A stretch of DNA of 64,000 nucleotides from an uncultured Clostridia bacterium (GTDB lineage Bacteria > Bacillota > Clostridia > Oscillospirales > Acutalibacteraceae), in the NCBI GenBank assembly GCA_947625785.1, contig CANQPS010000008.1:1-64000 (forward strand), in the 5' to 3' direction. A model generated the notes under the pieces. The model saw nothing but the letters and a program-made list of their open reading frames with translations, was not told where the DNA came from and did no database searches. The position numbers and the translations under genes were made by a program. Shown here one piece after another: positions 33,777 through 42,056 of the stretch (position 1 is the stretch's first letter; each line of letters starts with the position of its first letter).

Positions 33777-34325
33777 TTATAATAGTTGAGATAAATTGTT
33801 ATAAAGCAATATATATTCCTTTTCGACATTTTGAAAATCAATAAATTTGGTTGGTATATGATACATTATTTTTGGTTCTTCATCACTTAAAATATCGCCG
33901 TGAAATATTTTAAATTCGTGATATAACATAGCATTATCTATTTCTTTTACAAGGGAATATTCGTATTCAGTAGGTAACCTTTTAAGAAATTTATTATAAA
34001 TGATATTTTCTAATTGAGTTTCGTATAAATTATAGTCATCTAATTGGCGTTTAAGCGGTCGGATAATGTCACTTATATATGCCTCTGAGGCATCGTGCAA
34101 TAAACAAGTTAATTGTATAAAACTGTTGTATCCAAGTAATTTTGCCTCTTTACAGCAGGCTATACAGTGTTGTGCTACTGAATAAAATATTTTAAAATGA
34201 CCATTTGCTCTTACCATAAGTGATAATGCGTGTGCTATATCTTCAATAATTATATTATCCGGTGTTGGTGTTGTAGGATTAAAGCGTATTTTTGAATAAG
34301 TTGACATAAAATTTTTATTTATCAT
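33777..34325 (-). CDS. HD-domain phosphohydrolase (YfbR-like)
   Basis: The 182-residue protein has the HD metal-binding pattern: VAQHCIACCKE (first His), LLHDASEAYISD (His-Asp) and a later conserved Asp. It is related to YfbR/5'-deoxynucleotidase-type and phage-type HD hydrolases that act on nucleotides. Substrate unknown. I chose ATG 34325 because AAGGAG lies about 9 bases upstream; a TTG two codons earlier is less likely. Nothing adjacent clarifies its pathway. Confidence 0.85.
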   Translation of the reverse strand: MINKNFMSTYSKIRFNPTTPTPDNIIIEDIAHALSLMVRANGHFKIFYSVAQHCIACCKEAKLLGYNSFIQLTCLLHDASEAYISDIIRPLKRQLDDYNLYETQLENIIYNKFLKRLPTEYEYSLVKEIDNAMLYHEFKIFHGDILSDEEPKIMYHIPTKFIDFQNVEKEYILLYNNLSQLL

Positions 34326-34511
34326 AAACAATAACTCCTTTTCTGATGAATTTATATGAATATATTATATCATATCACATTAAAAGTTTATAGTAATTAT
34401 ATTATATTATAGAACTTTTCAACATATAAAATTTTTATGGTAACTATTCATAAGCGAAATTTGTAGTTTTTATGCAAAAAATAGAAATAGATTAAAATAT
34501 CTTTGTTATTA

Positions 34512-34540
34512 TTTACATATTAAGATAAATATGTTATAAT
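34512..34540 (+). promoter_or_regulatory. Promoter of the membrane protein at 34573
   Basis: TTTACA (34512-34517) and TATAAT (34535-34540) are 17 bp apart, 33 bp before the start codon. Confidence 0.75.
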
Positions 34541-34572
34541 CAATTCAAATTATGAATAATAGGAGTGTCAAT

Positions 34573-35004
34573 ATGGAAAAAAATATTAAAAAGATTTTAT
34601 GTATATATATTTCTTTTATTGTGTTATTAAGCGTTGTAACATTTGTATTTTTTGATTTTTCTATTAATGTCGTAGCCTGTATATACATAAGTAATATGGT
34701 GTCTGCCACTATAACATTAGTTGGTGCGATTATACTTTTTATAATGGGAAAATCAAAAAATGAATTCGCTAAAAAATCGCCTTTTGCCAATATGTTTAAA
34801 AAATTTGAATTAAGTGAAGTTATATTATCAGTGATTTATGGATTAATTTCATTTTTTATGATAAAAAATGGTTCAAATCCCATAAATCCTATTTTGTATG
34901 TTATAGTCCAATTAGCCGTTTTAGTTATATTATTTATGCAATTCAATGCCTATCCATTGGAACGCAGATTTGTTGACCCTGTTGATTATGTAAGCAGATA
35001 TTAA
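34573..35004 (+). CDS. Small four-helix membrane protein, unknown
   Basis: A 143-residue protein with about four hydrophobic segments (9-28, 36-60, 82-101, 106-125) and short charged loops. No conserved motif is recognisable. AGGAGTG precedes ATG 34573, preferred over an in-frame start 21 bases upstream. A terminator after it and the separate gntR promoter show that it is monocistronic, although it precedes the ABC operon. Function unknown. Confidence 0.7.
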   Translation: MEKNIKKILCIYISFIVLLSVVTFVFFDFSINVVACIYISNMVSATITLVGAIILFIMGKSKNEFAKKSPFANMFKKFELSEVILSVIYGLISFFMIKNGSNPINPILYVIVQLAVLVILFMQFNAYPLERRFVDPVDYVSRY

Positions 35005-35091
35005 CTTATTTTATTCTTATGTATTTAGTAAAATTTTATTGTGATTAATACCTATTTTTGTTTTTGGTCTCCTTTGAAATAATTTGTTGCG

Positions 35092-35128
35092 AACACCTGT
35101 AATCATCCCTGAAATGATTACAGGTGTT
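35092..35128 (+). terminator. Rho-independent terminator
   Basis: AACACCTGTAATCAT pairs with ATGATTACAGGTGTT around a short loop, followed by TCGTTTTT. It separates the membrane protein gene from the gntR operon. Confidence 0.88.
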
Positions 35129-35146
35129 TCGTTTTTAAAAAAACTA

Positions 35147-35175
35147 TTGACAAAAATATACAACAGTGATATGAT
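35147..35175 (+). promoter_or_regulatory. Promoter of the gntR-ABC operon
   Basis: TTGACA (35147-35152) and TATGAT (35170-35175) have a 17-bp spacer. The expected start site lies only a few bases before the palindrome at 35186. Confidence 0.85.
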
Positions 35176-35185
35176 AGTCTTATCG

Positions 35186-35201
35186 TTAGTTACTTAACTA
35201 A
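35186..35201. promoter_or_regulatory. Palindromic operator, probable GntR/YtrA binding site
   Basis: TTAGTTA-CT-TAACTAA is a perfect 7+7 inverted repeat with the GT...AC core typical of GntR operators. It sits about 10 bases past the -10, where a bound repressor would block the promoter. Autoregulation by the product of the next gene is likely. Confidence 0.65.
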
Positions 35202-35245
35202 TTAACCATTTAACAAAGGCGATGGTTTATAAAGGGGGTGAATAT

Positions 35246-35623
35246 TTGAATATAAGGGACGATATAGATAAGCCTATTTTTGTTCAGATAGCAGAAGGTA
35301 TTGAAGAAGCTATTTTATCAAAAACTTTTGCTGAAGAAAGTCAGATTCCATCTATAACAGAATTTTCTGTTATGTATAAAATTAATCCGGCAACCGCATT
35401 AAAAGGTATCAATATTCTTGTTGATAATGGAATAATTTATAAAAAAAGAGGTATAGGTATGTTTGTTTGTCAGGGAGCTGTTCACAAGTTAAAAGAAAAA
35501 CGAAAAAATCAGTTTTTTGATAATTTTATAAGCAATATGGTTTCTGAGGCTAAAAAAATCGGAATAACTAAGGAAGATATTATTAATATGATAAAAAAGG
35601 AGTATGACAATGGGAAAAATTGA
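35246..35623 (+). CDS. GntR/YtrA-family transcriptional regulator
   Basis: The 125-residue protein has the GntR winged helix (about 8-75: PIFVQIAEGIEEAIL, IPSITEFSVMYKINPATALKGINIL, GIGMFV) and a short helical tail instead of a large effector domain. This is the YtrA subfamily, whose members repress adjacent ABC transporter operons. I chose the TTG at 35246, which has GGGGGTG 6 bases upstream. Its end overlaps the start of the ABC ATPase gene. The upstream palindrome is the likely operator. The inducer may be an antimicrobial, as for YtrA, but this is inference. Confidence 0.9.
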   Translation: MNIRDDIDKPIFVQIAEGIEEAILSKTFAEESQIPSITEFSVMYKINPATALKGINILVDNGIIYKKRGIGMFVCQGAVHKLKEKRKNQFFDNFISNMVSEAKKIGITKEDIINMIKKEYDNGKN

Positions 35624-36455
35624 GTTAAGAGGCATTAGTAAAACTTTTAAAAATACTGTTGCTTTAAAAGATGTTAACCTTACTTTTGAAGAAAACAAAA
35701 TTTATGGTCTTTTAGGAAGAAATGGTGCCGGTAAATCTACTATGATTAACATTATTACAAATTGCTGTTTTGCAGATGTTGGGAAAGTGCTTATTGACGG
35801 AGAAACCGCTGTTGAAAATGATAATGCTTTAAGTAAAGTTTATTGTATGAGTGAAAAAAAATTATATCCTTATTATATGAAAATTAAAGATATTTTTAAG
35901 TGGAGTAAAAATTTCTACAAGGATTTTGATATGGAATATGCTTTAAACTTGAGTAAGGATTTTGAACTCAATATAAATAAAAAGGTAATTGAAGTTTCAA
36001 CAGGTCAAAGTTCATTATACAAATTAATTATTGCATTGTCGGTGAATACGCCTTATTTAATTTTTGATGAACCTGTTTTAGGTCTTGATGCAAATAACAG
36101 AGATTTATTTTACAAAAAATTATTGGAAAAATATATCAAGAAACCTTGTACTATGATAATATCAACTCATCTTATAGAGGAAGTTTCAAATATAGTGGAG
36201 GATATAATAATCATTAAAGATGGAATTATTATCGAAAATAAATCAACAGAAGAACTATTAAATTCGGGGTATACGGCAACAGGCTCATATGAAAAAATTG
36301 ATAAATTTGCAAATGGTAAAAATATAATAGGTGAGGATAAAATAGGCAGTATGAAGTCTGTATATATATTAGGTAAACCGGAAAAAGTGCCGGATGGTAT
36401 AGAAATTACAAAATTAGATTTACAAAAATTATTTATTAAGTTGACAAACTCATAA
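35610..36455 (+). CDS. ABC transporter ATP-binding protein
   Basis: This 281-residue ATPase has Walker A GRNGAGKST (36-44), Walker B YLIFDEPVLGLD and the H-loop STHLIEE. The signature motif is VSTGQSS rather than the usual LSGGQ, a degenerate form seen in YtrB-type ATPases. The C-terminal 60 residues form an accessory domain. I chose ATG 35610 with AAGGAG 7 bases upstream; its start lies inside the end of gntR. With the permease at 36474 it forms a transporter of unknown substrate, regulated by the GntR protein. Confidence 0.92.
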   Translation: MGKIELRGISKTFKNTVALKDVNLTFEENKIYGLLGRNGAGKSTMINIITNCCFADVGKVLIDGETAVENDNALSKVYCMSEKKLYPYYMKIKDIFKWSKNFYKDFDMEYALNLSKDFELNINKKVIEVSTGQSSLYKLIIALSVNTPYLIFDEPVLGLDANNRDLFYKKLLEKYIKKPCTMIISTHLIEEVSNIVEDIIIIKDGIIIENKSTEELLNSGYTATGSYEKIDKFANGKNIIGEDKIGSMKSVYILGKPEKVPDGIEITKLDLQKLFIKLTNS

Positions 36456-36473
36456 TCGGCAGGGGGTGAATTT

Positions 36474-37178
36474 ATGAGATTTAAAGAAACATTTAAGTAT
36501 ATTTCTATCAGTTGCAGAAAAAATTTAATAATATTTTATATTTCATCATTAATTTTTTCATTTATTATTACATTATTAGCAGTCTTAGATGGAGAAGAAT
36601 TTTATTTAAGAACAGATGTTTTTTCATTTATGATGGTATCCATAGTCTATAATTCATCTTATAGACAGAATAAACTAATGTTATTACAAAATGGAATATC
36701 AAGAAAAACATATTTTTGGGCTGAATTATCATTTATAGGAGTAATATCTGTTATTTTTGCATTTTTAGAAAATATTATATTTTTGATTGGAAATCTTTTT
36801 ATTAAAAATATTAATATTCAAATAACATATAATTTTATATGCAAAATTGATAATTCTAATTTAGGAGTAAAAGATTATGCCATTTCTTTATTAGTGGAGT
36901 TGGGAATGTTATTATTATTAATATCTTTATTTTCTGTGTTATGTAAGTTGTTAGATAGATTTGGAAATATTGTTGTATTTATATTTTTTATTTTAATTTT
37001 TAACGCAGCTCTGATTATTGGATTATTTGGCAAGGATTTAATTTTTATAGGTGATATATTAGGTATAACAAATAATAAAATATATAGATTAGGAATATCA
37101 ACAGTGATAGTAATTTTATTATTGAATACTGCTTCTTATTTAGTAATGAGAAAGTCAGCAATTCGTTTAAGTTTATAG
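36474..37178 (+). CDS. ABC transporter permease-type membrane protein
   Basis: The 234-residue protein has about six hydrophobic segments (18-38, 48-66, 82-101, 140-160, 170-190, 205-225), matching the ABC-2-type permeases paired with YtrB-like ATPases. No residue motif identifies a substrate. GGGGGTG precedes the ATG. It is 18 bp downstream of the ATPase gene and ends the operon before a strong terminator. Confidence 0.8.
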   Translation: MRFKETFKYISISCRKNLIIFYISSLIFSFIITLLAVLDGEEFYLRTDVFSFMMVSIVYNSSYRQNKLMLLQNGISRKTYFWAELSFIGVISVIFAFLENIIFLIGNLFIKNINIQITYNFICKIDNSNLGVKDYAISLLVELGMLLLLISLFSVLCKLLDRFGNIVVFIFFILIFNAALIIGLFGKDLIFIGDILGITNNKIYRLGISTVIVILLLNTASYLVMRKSAIRLSL

Positions 37179-37218
37179 AGTAAAAATATTTACATATACA
37201 AGTGAAAACACCAAAAAA

Positions 37219-37252
37219 TAAAATCTACGATATATTTATATCGTAGATTTTA
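37219..37252. terminator. Bidirectional terminator between the permease and proS
   Basis: TAAAATCTACGATATA pairs perfectly with TATATCGTAGATTTTA in a 16-bp stem, with T-rich sequence on both flanks. Confidence 0.82.
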
Positions 37253-37272
37253 TTATATAATTTTATTTAATA

Positions 37273-38712
37273 TTAGTATTGTCTGCCCCAGTATACCATA
37301 TGTTTTGCAGGTTTTCCGCAGCATACGCAAGTATCAGACAGGTGTTCCTCATTAAATGGAATACAACGGGATTTAACACCGTTTGTTTCATCTTTGAGTT
37401 TTTCTTCGCAGGCTGTTTCGCCGCACCACATTGCTTTAATAAATCCCGGTTTATTTTTGGCTATATCAAGAAATTCCTCGTGTGTATTTGCAACAAATGT
37501 TTTTTCCTGCATATTTTTTAAGGCTTTTTCGTACATACCATTGTGTACGGACTGTAAGGCATCTGCAACTGCTTTTTCTATATTGTCAATAGATACAAAT
37601 AATTTTTCTCTTGTATCTCGTCTTACAATAACACATTGATTATTCTCAATATCCTTAGGACCTAACTCTATTCTTATAGGCACACCTTTCATTTCGTATT
37701 GACTGAATTTCCAACCCGGTGAATTATCGCTGTCATCAAGTTTAACTCTGTAATTTTCTGAAAGTTTGTCGGCTAATTCATTAGCCTTATCGAGTACACC
37801 CGGTTTGTGTTGGGCAACAGGAATAACTGCAACTTGTATAGGTGAAATTTTTGGTGGTAAAACCAATCCGTCATCATCGCTATGTACCATAATTATAGCA
37901 CCTATCATTCTTGTGGATACTCCCCAAGATGTCTGATAAGGATTATGAATTTTATTATCTCTGCCTGTAAATGTTATATCAAATGCTTTTGCAAAGCCGT
38001 CACCAAAATAATGTGATGTACCTCCTTGAAGTGCAACACCATTGTGCATCATAGGCTCTATTGTATAAGTAGCTTTTGCACCTGCAAAGCGTTCTTTTTC
38101 GGTTTTTTCACCTGTAACGGCAGGGATAGCAAGAGTTTCTTTATAAAAATCGGTATATACTTGAAGCATACGCATAGTTTCTTCTTTTGCTTCCTCGGCA
38201 GTTTCGTGCATTGTATGACCTTCCTGCCATAAAAATTCAGATGTTCTAAGAAATGGTCTTGTAGTTTTTTCCCAGCGTACTACCGAACACCACTGATTAT
38301 ATAATTTTGGTAAATCTCTGTATGAATTTATTATTTTAGCATAATGTTCACAGAATAATGTTTCAGAAGTTGGACGAACACAAAGTCTTTCAGCTAATTT
38401 TTCATTTCCACCATAAGTTACCCAAGCAACTTCCGGTGCAAAGCCTTCAACGTGGTCTTTTTCTTTTTGCAAAAGGCTTTCAGGAATAAACATTGGCATA
38501 TATATATTTTCGTGACCTGTTTTCTTAAATCTTGCGTCTAAATCTTTTTGGATATTTTCCCATATAGCATACCCATAAGGTCTTATAATCATACAGCCTT
38601 TTATACCTGAATAATCTACAAGTTCGGCTTTTTTAACAATATCCGTATACCATTTAGCAAAGTCAACATCTCTTGATGTAATAGCCTCGACCATTTTCTT
38701 TTGTTGTGCCAT
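37273..38712 (-). CDS. proS: Prolyl-tRNA synthetase (short, type 3)
   Basis: This class II synthetase charges tRNA-Pro. The 479-residue protein lacks the bacterial insertion domain and carries the archaeal/eukaryote-like C-terminal zinc-binding extension; [32 protein letters not shown] and [15 protein letters not shown] are clear. The C-terminus holds [10 protein letters not shown] and CVCCGK. I chose ATG 38712, which gives the family N-terminus [15 protein letters not shown]; a GTG three codons upstream is also possible. It stands alone with its own promoter. Confidence 0.96.
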   Translation of the reverse strand: MAQQKKMVEAITSRDVDFAKWYTDIVKKAELVDYSGIKGCMIIRPYGYAIWENIQKDLDARFKKTGHENIYMPMFIPESLLQKEKDHVEGFAPEVAWVTYGGNEKLAERLCVRPTSETLFCEHYAKIINSYRDLPKLYNQWCSVVRWEKTTRPFLRTSEFLWQEGHTMHETAEEAKEETMRMLQVYTDFYKETLAIPAVTGEKTEKERFAGAKATYTIEPMMHNGVALQGGTSHYFGDGFAKAFDITFTGRDNKIHNPYQTSWGVSTRMIGAIIMVHSDDDGLVLPPKISPIQVAVIPVAQHKPGVLDKANELADKLSENYRVKLDDSDNSPGWKFSQYEMKGVPIRIELGPKDIENNQCVIVRRDTREKLFVSIDNIEKAVADALQSVHNGMYEKALKNMQEKTFVANTHEEFLDIAKNKPGFIKAMWCGETACEEKLKDETNGVKSRCIPFNEEHLSDTCVCCGKPAKHMVYWGRQY

Positions 38713-38753
38713 TTTAAACACTCTACCCTTTCATACTTATAAATTTAATGATT

Positions 38754-38782
38754 ATTTTAGCATAATAGTACAAATTTTTCAA
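38754..38782 (-). promoter_or_regulatory. Promoter of proS
   Basis: On the minus strand, TTGAAA (complement of 38777-38782) and TAAAAT (complement of 38754-38759) have a 17-bp spacer, about 41 bp before the start. Confidence 0.75.
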
Positions 38783-38856
38783 GTGTTTTGTAATTGTCTA
38801 TAAAAAGTGAGTTTTTCCATACTGGGGATTACCTGCGGGAAAAAGCAAAGGGTTCT

Positions 38857-38990
38857 CTCTTAATTTAAGAGCCTTTTGAAAAAGGCTTGACCGAAAACTT
38901 TTGCTAAAAAAAAATTAAAAGTTTTTGAGGATTTTAATGGAGCTTTTTTTAAAAAAGTCATAATTGTTGTGTGGGGCAAAACCGCCTAAT
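38857..38990. repeat. Dispersed palindromic repeat, copy 2 with flanking hairpins
   Basis: CTCTTAA-T-TTAAGAG (38857-38871) and GCCTTT-AAAGGC (38871-38886) are followed by TTTTTGAGGATTTTAATGG, AGCTTTTTT-AAAAAAG and GGCAAAACCGCC. Segment order matches the copy at 26521. It occupies the gap between proS and acpP (38713-39084); the rest of that gap holds the proS promoter and the acpP terminator. Confidence 0.55.
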
Positions 38991-39013
38991 CATAAATATT
39001 TAGAGATAAAAAT

Positions 39014-39054
39014 AAATCGTTATATCGTATTAATTATATACGATATAACGATTT
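39014..39054 (-). terminator. Terminator of acpP
   Basis: AAATCGTTATATCGTAT pairs perfectly with ATACGATATAACGATTT. On the minus strand it is followed by ATTTATTTTTATC. Confidence 0.82.
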
Positions 39055-39084
39055 AAAACACAAAGAATAAAAGTTTTGAAAAAA

Positions 39085-39312
39085 TTATTGATTATCTTCG
39101 ATATACTTAACAAGGTCGCTAACGAGTTTGATATTTTCAACCTCGCTGTCAGGAATTTCGATTTCAAATTCATCTTCAATAGCCATAATAAGGTCTACAA
39201 CATCAAGAGAATCTGCATCTAAGTCCTCAGCAATTTTTGTGTCAAGAGTAATCTTTTCCTCATCAACATCAAATTGTTCACTAAGCATAGCTTTTACTTT
39301 TTCAAATACCAT
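39085..39312 (-). CDS. acpP: Acyl carrier protein
   Basis: This 75-residue carrier holds growing fatty acyl chains on 4'-phosphopantetheine attached to the Ser of DADSLD (about residue 36). It has the usual four-helix, strongly acidic make-up. GGAGG precedes ATG 39312; an earlier in-frame ATG lacks spacing. It is isolated from other fab genes and lies in its own transcription unit between a hairpin and a promoter with inverted repeats. Confidence 0.95.
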   Translation of the reverse strand: MVFEKVKAMLSEQFDVDEEKITLDTKIAEDLDADSLDVVDLIMAIEDEFEIEIPDSEVENIKLVSDLVKYIEDNQ

Positions 39313-39352
39313 AAGTAATTCCTCCATAAAAAATCTTTACTTTTTCTATTGT

Positions 39353-39380
39353 ATTATAGACAGAACACATAATTTGTGTT
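39353..39380 (-). promoter_or_regulatory. acpP promoter with overlapping inverted repeat
   Basis: On the minus strand, TATAAT (complement of 39353-39358) has no good -35. In its place AACACA-TAATT-TGTGTT (39364-39380) forms a perfect 6+6 inverted repeat. Copies of AAATCTTTACTTT at 39331-39343 and 39423-39435 flank the site. The combination suggests a regulated promoter. Confidence 0.55.
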
Positions 39381-39609
39381 ACAATCCAAATTACAAAGAT
39401 CTTATATCCCCATATTATTAGTAAATCTTTACTTTGTCAATAAGATTTTTAAATTTTATGAAATTTTTTTATTTTTTTTCTTTTTTGACCATATATATAT
39501 TGCTTTGGGGTAGTTTTTATATAAATCATTAACTATAAATTAAATAAAAAAGGTGTTAATAATAATTGCATCTGAAAATATAATGTTTTAAAAAGAGGAG
39601 TTATCTAAT

Positions 39610-40455
39610 ATGAGTAAAAAACAATTTGCGGTAATCGGTCACCCTATCGGACATACTATGTCACCATTTATTCATAAGCGTTTATTTGAAATAGCAAATA
39701 TAGATGCTGAGTATTCTGTATTTGATATTGCTCCAAATGAAATTGCCGGTAAGTATAGTTTTCTCCGAAAACTTGATGGTTATAATATCACTATTCCACA
39801 TAAACAGGCAATTATTCCGTATCTTGACAAACTGGATAAAAAAGCTAAAATGTATGGTTCTGTAAATACCGTTAAAAATGGTGAAATTGCACAGGGTTAT
39901 ACCACAGACCCGATTGGCTTTTTAAAAGCCTTGGAAAATGCCAATATTGATTTGCAAGGTAATGTATTGATTATAGGCACAGGGGGTGTTGCAAGAACTA
40001 TGGCATATGAAGCAGCACTTGCAGGCTGTCACACAACGATAGCAGTAAGATTTGAAGATATATCAATGGTAGCCTCTTTGGCGGGTGAATTATTAAGTAA
40101 TATTCGTAATGCACAGATTGATACTTGCTTTATAGACAGAATACCTGATGAGCATTATGATTTGCTTGTAAATGCCACACCTCTTGGAATGTATCCGAAT
40201 ATAGACAGTATGCCTGTATCAGAAAAAGTCATTTCAAGATGTTCAAGTGTATTTGACGCTGTATATAATCCTCTTGAAACTAAGCTATTGAAAATTGCTA
40301 AGGCTAATGGCTCAAAGGCTCTTGGAGGAATGTCGATGCTTGTATGGCAGGCCGCCGCCTCACAGGAAATATGGAATGGTACTAAATATAATTCTGACGA
40401 TATAGCACAGCTTTGTGAAGATAGTTCCGAGGAATTAAAGAAGATTTTTGGTTGA
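39610..40455 (+). CDS. aroE: Shikimate dehydrogenase
   Basis: It reduces 3-dehydroshikimate to shikimate with NADPH. The 281-residue protein has the substrate motif VIGHPIGHTMSPFIH, KQAIIPYLD with the catalytic Lys, the nucleotide fold IGTGGVARTMAYEA and GMSMLVWQAA near the end. AGAGGAG precedes the ATG. aroK follows after 17 bp, then tyrA and aroB, so this is an aromatic amino acid cluster. The 296-bp gap upstream holds the divergent acpP promoter region. Confidence 0.96.
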   Translation: MSKKQFAVIGHPIGHTMSPFIHKRLFEIANIDAEYSVFDIAPNEIAGKYSFLRKLDGYNITIPHKQAIIPYLDKLDKKAKMYGSVNTVKNGEIAQGYTTDPIGFLKALENANIDLQGNVLIIGTGGVARTMAYEAALAGCHTTIAVRFEDISMVASLAGELLSNIRNAQIDTCFIDRIPDEHYDLLVNATPLGMYPNIDSMPVSEKVISRCSSVFDAVYNPLETKLLKIAKANGSKALGGMSMLVWQAAASQEIWNGTKYNSDDIAQLCEDSSEELKKIFG

Positions 40456-40472
40456 TAGGCAGTGTAATTATT

Positions 40473-40982
40473 ATGGTTAATAAAAATATAATTTTATGCG
40501 GTTTTATGGGCTGCGGCAAAACTACAATAGGAAAACTTGTAGCAAAAAAAATAAATATGGATTTTGTTGACTTGGATATATATATCGAACAAAAACAAGA
40601 TATGACTGTATCCGATATTTTTGCAAAGTATGGAGAAGCGTATTTCAGACAGCTTGAAAGACAGGCAACCGTTGAGCTGTCGCAAATGAATAACAAAGTT
40701 ATTGCGGCAGGTGGCGGAACTTTGATATTTAAGGAAAATGTTGATGTGTTTAAAAATAGTGGTGTAATAATACTGATTGATGCAAGTCTTAAGGCTATAT
40801 CAGAAAGACTTAAATATGATAACACAAGACCATTACTCGCAAGACCGGATAAAGAAAAAGCTATGAAAGAACTTTACGAAAAACGATTGCCTATATATAA
40901 ATCTGCTGCGGATTTAATCATTAACGGCAATAATTCTCCGGAATATGTATGTATGGATATAATAAACTCTATTCAAAATTAA
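40473..40982 (+). CDS. aroK: Shikimate kinase
   Basis: It phosphorylates shikimate with ATP. The 169-residue P-loop protein has Walker A GFMGCGKTT (about 9-17), DLDIYIEQ (shikimate-binding Asp), AGGGTL and a C-terminal Arg-rich segment (TRPLLARPD). I chose ATG 40473, since GGCAGTG lies upstream and the fold starts just after; an in-frame TTG at 40452 overlaps the aroE stop. A promoter and an attenuator separate it from tyrA. Confidence 0.94.
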   Translation: MVNKNIILCGFMGCGKTTIGKLVAKKINMDFVDLDIYIEQKQDMTVSDIFAKYGEAYFRQLERQATVELSQMNNKVIAAGGGTLIFKENVDVFKNSGVIILIDASLKAISERLKYDNTRPLLARPDKEKAMKELYEKRLPIYKSAADLIINGNNSPEYVCMDIINSIQN

Positions 40983-41025
40983 ATTGTTATTTTTAACAGT
41001 ATTTATTACAAATATGTACTAACTC

Positions 41026-41055
41026 TTGACAAAGAATACAGTTTTGTATTATTAT
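41026..41055 (+). promoter_or_regulatory. Promoter of tyrA-aroB
   Basis: TTGACA (41026-41031) and TATTAT (41050-41055) are 18 bp apart. The transcript would have a leader of about 165 nt before tyrA. Confidence 0.7.
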
Positions 41056-41075
41056 CGTTGTAGTAGGTTTGTATT

Positions 41076-41183
41076 CGGAAATGAGTTTATTGGCTTTACT
41101 ATGAGATACAATCTTTTATTTGTATTTATAATTATAGATTGAAACATAGAATTAACGGAACTCAAAACCGAGTTCCGTTTTTT
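41076..41183 (+). promoter_or_regulatory. Attenuator in the tyrA leader
   Basis: AACGGAACTC (41154-41163) pairs with GAGTTCCGTT (41170-41179) and is followed by TTTTTT, an intrinsic terminator 43 bp before tyrA. Upstream, CGG-aaat-GAGTT (41076-41087) is complementary to AACTC-aaaa-CCG (41159-41170), giving an alternative anti-terminator. A possible leader peptide (ATG 41081 to TGA 41104) reads MSLLALL, rich in leucine, but it has no clear ribosome binding site. The controlling signal is unknown; T-box sequences are absent. Confidence 0.6.
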
Positions 41184-41225
41184 GCTGTATCGGAGAAAAT
41201 ATTTTTTGAAAAAGAGGCGTTAATT

Positions 41226-42056
41226 ATGAATATAGTTATAGTGGGATTAGGTATAATAGGAGGTTCTTATGCTAAGGCTCTGATGAAATATACTGACCAT
41301 CGTGTAATAGGAATAAACAGAAGTTCTGCTCCGCTTGAAATGGCTTTAAAAAGTGGTGCTATTCACGAGGCCGGTACAATTCATTCCCTTGAAACAGCCG
41401 ATATGGTTATATTAGCTACATATCCTGCCGCTGCGGTTAAATTTATTCAAAATAACGGTTCCAATATACCGCCGAATTGTATTGTTACAGACGCTGCCGG
41501 TATTAAGGGCAGTATTTGTCCGGAACTAAAAGATTTAGCCGGAAAATTTGGATTTTCTTTTGTGGGCTGTCACCCTATGGCCGGTAAAGAAAAAAGTGGT
41601 TTTTCAGCATCTGATGCCGATTTATTCCAAAAGGCAAGTCTTATAATAACGCCTTGCGGTGCAAGTGAAAAAGCTGTTAATAAAGTTATAGAATTATCAA
41701 AAGTTTTAGGCTTTGGAAAAATTACGATATCTACACCAAGAGAACACGACAGAATGATAGCTTTTACATCACAATTACCGCATATTCTGGCATCTGCCTA
41801 TGTTTTAAGTCCTCAATGTCCAAATCATAAGGGCTTTTCTGCAGGAAGTTATAGAGATGTGTCAAGGGTTGCATCTATAAACGAAAAATTATGGTCTGAA
41901 TTGTTTTTAGAAAATAAAGAAATGCTTTTATCCGAAATAGATATGTTTATGGATAATATGAATAATATACGAAAAGCTATTGACAAGAATGATAAAGAAG
42001 AAATTGAAAGATTGCTTAAAAAAAGCAGAGAAGTAAAGGAGGCTCTCGGAGAATGA
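41226..42056 (+). CDS. tyrA: Prephenate dehydrogenase
   Basis: It oxidatively decarboxylates prephenate to 4-hydroxyphenylpyruvate for tyrosine synthesis. The 276-residue protein opens with the NAD motif GLGIIGGSYAKAL, then DAAGIKGSICPEL, FVGCHPMAGKEKSG and the helical dimer domain. No ACT or chorismate mutase domain is fused. AGAGGCG lies upstream of the ATG; a TTG frame beginning at 41139 would run through the leader hairpin and is rejected. Its stop overlaps the aroB start by 4 bp (ATGA). Confidence 0.94.
   Translation: MNIVIVGLGIIGGSYAKALMKYTDHRVIGINRSSAPLEMALKSGAIHEAGTIHSLETADMVILATYPAAAVKFIQNNGSNIPPNCIVTDAAGIKGSICPELKDLAGKFGFSFVGCHPMAGKEKSGFSASDADLFQKASLIITPCGASEKAVNKVIELSKVLGFGKITISTPREHDRMIAFTSQLPHILASAYVLSPQCPNHKGFSAGSYRDVSRVASINEKLWSELFLENKEMLLSEIDMFMDNMNNIRKAIDKNDKEEIERLLKKSREVKEALGE

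Noticed and set aside
41139-41225. Longer N-terminus for TyrA starting at TTG 41139
   Set aside because: It would translate the terminator hairpin, and the NAD motif begins right after ATG 41226, as in other TyrA proteins.
41056-41225. T-box riboswitch before tyrA
   Set aside because: The leader is too short for stem I and lacks the conserved T-box sequence.
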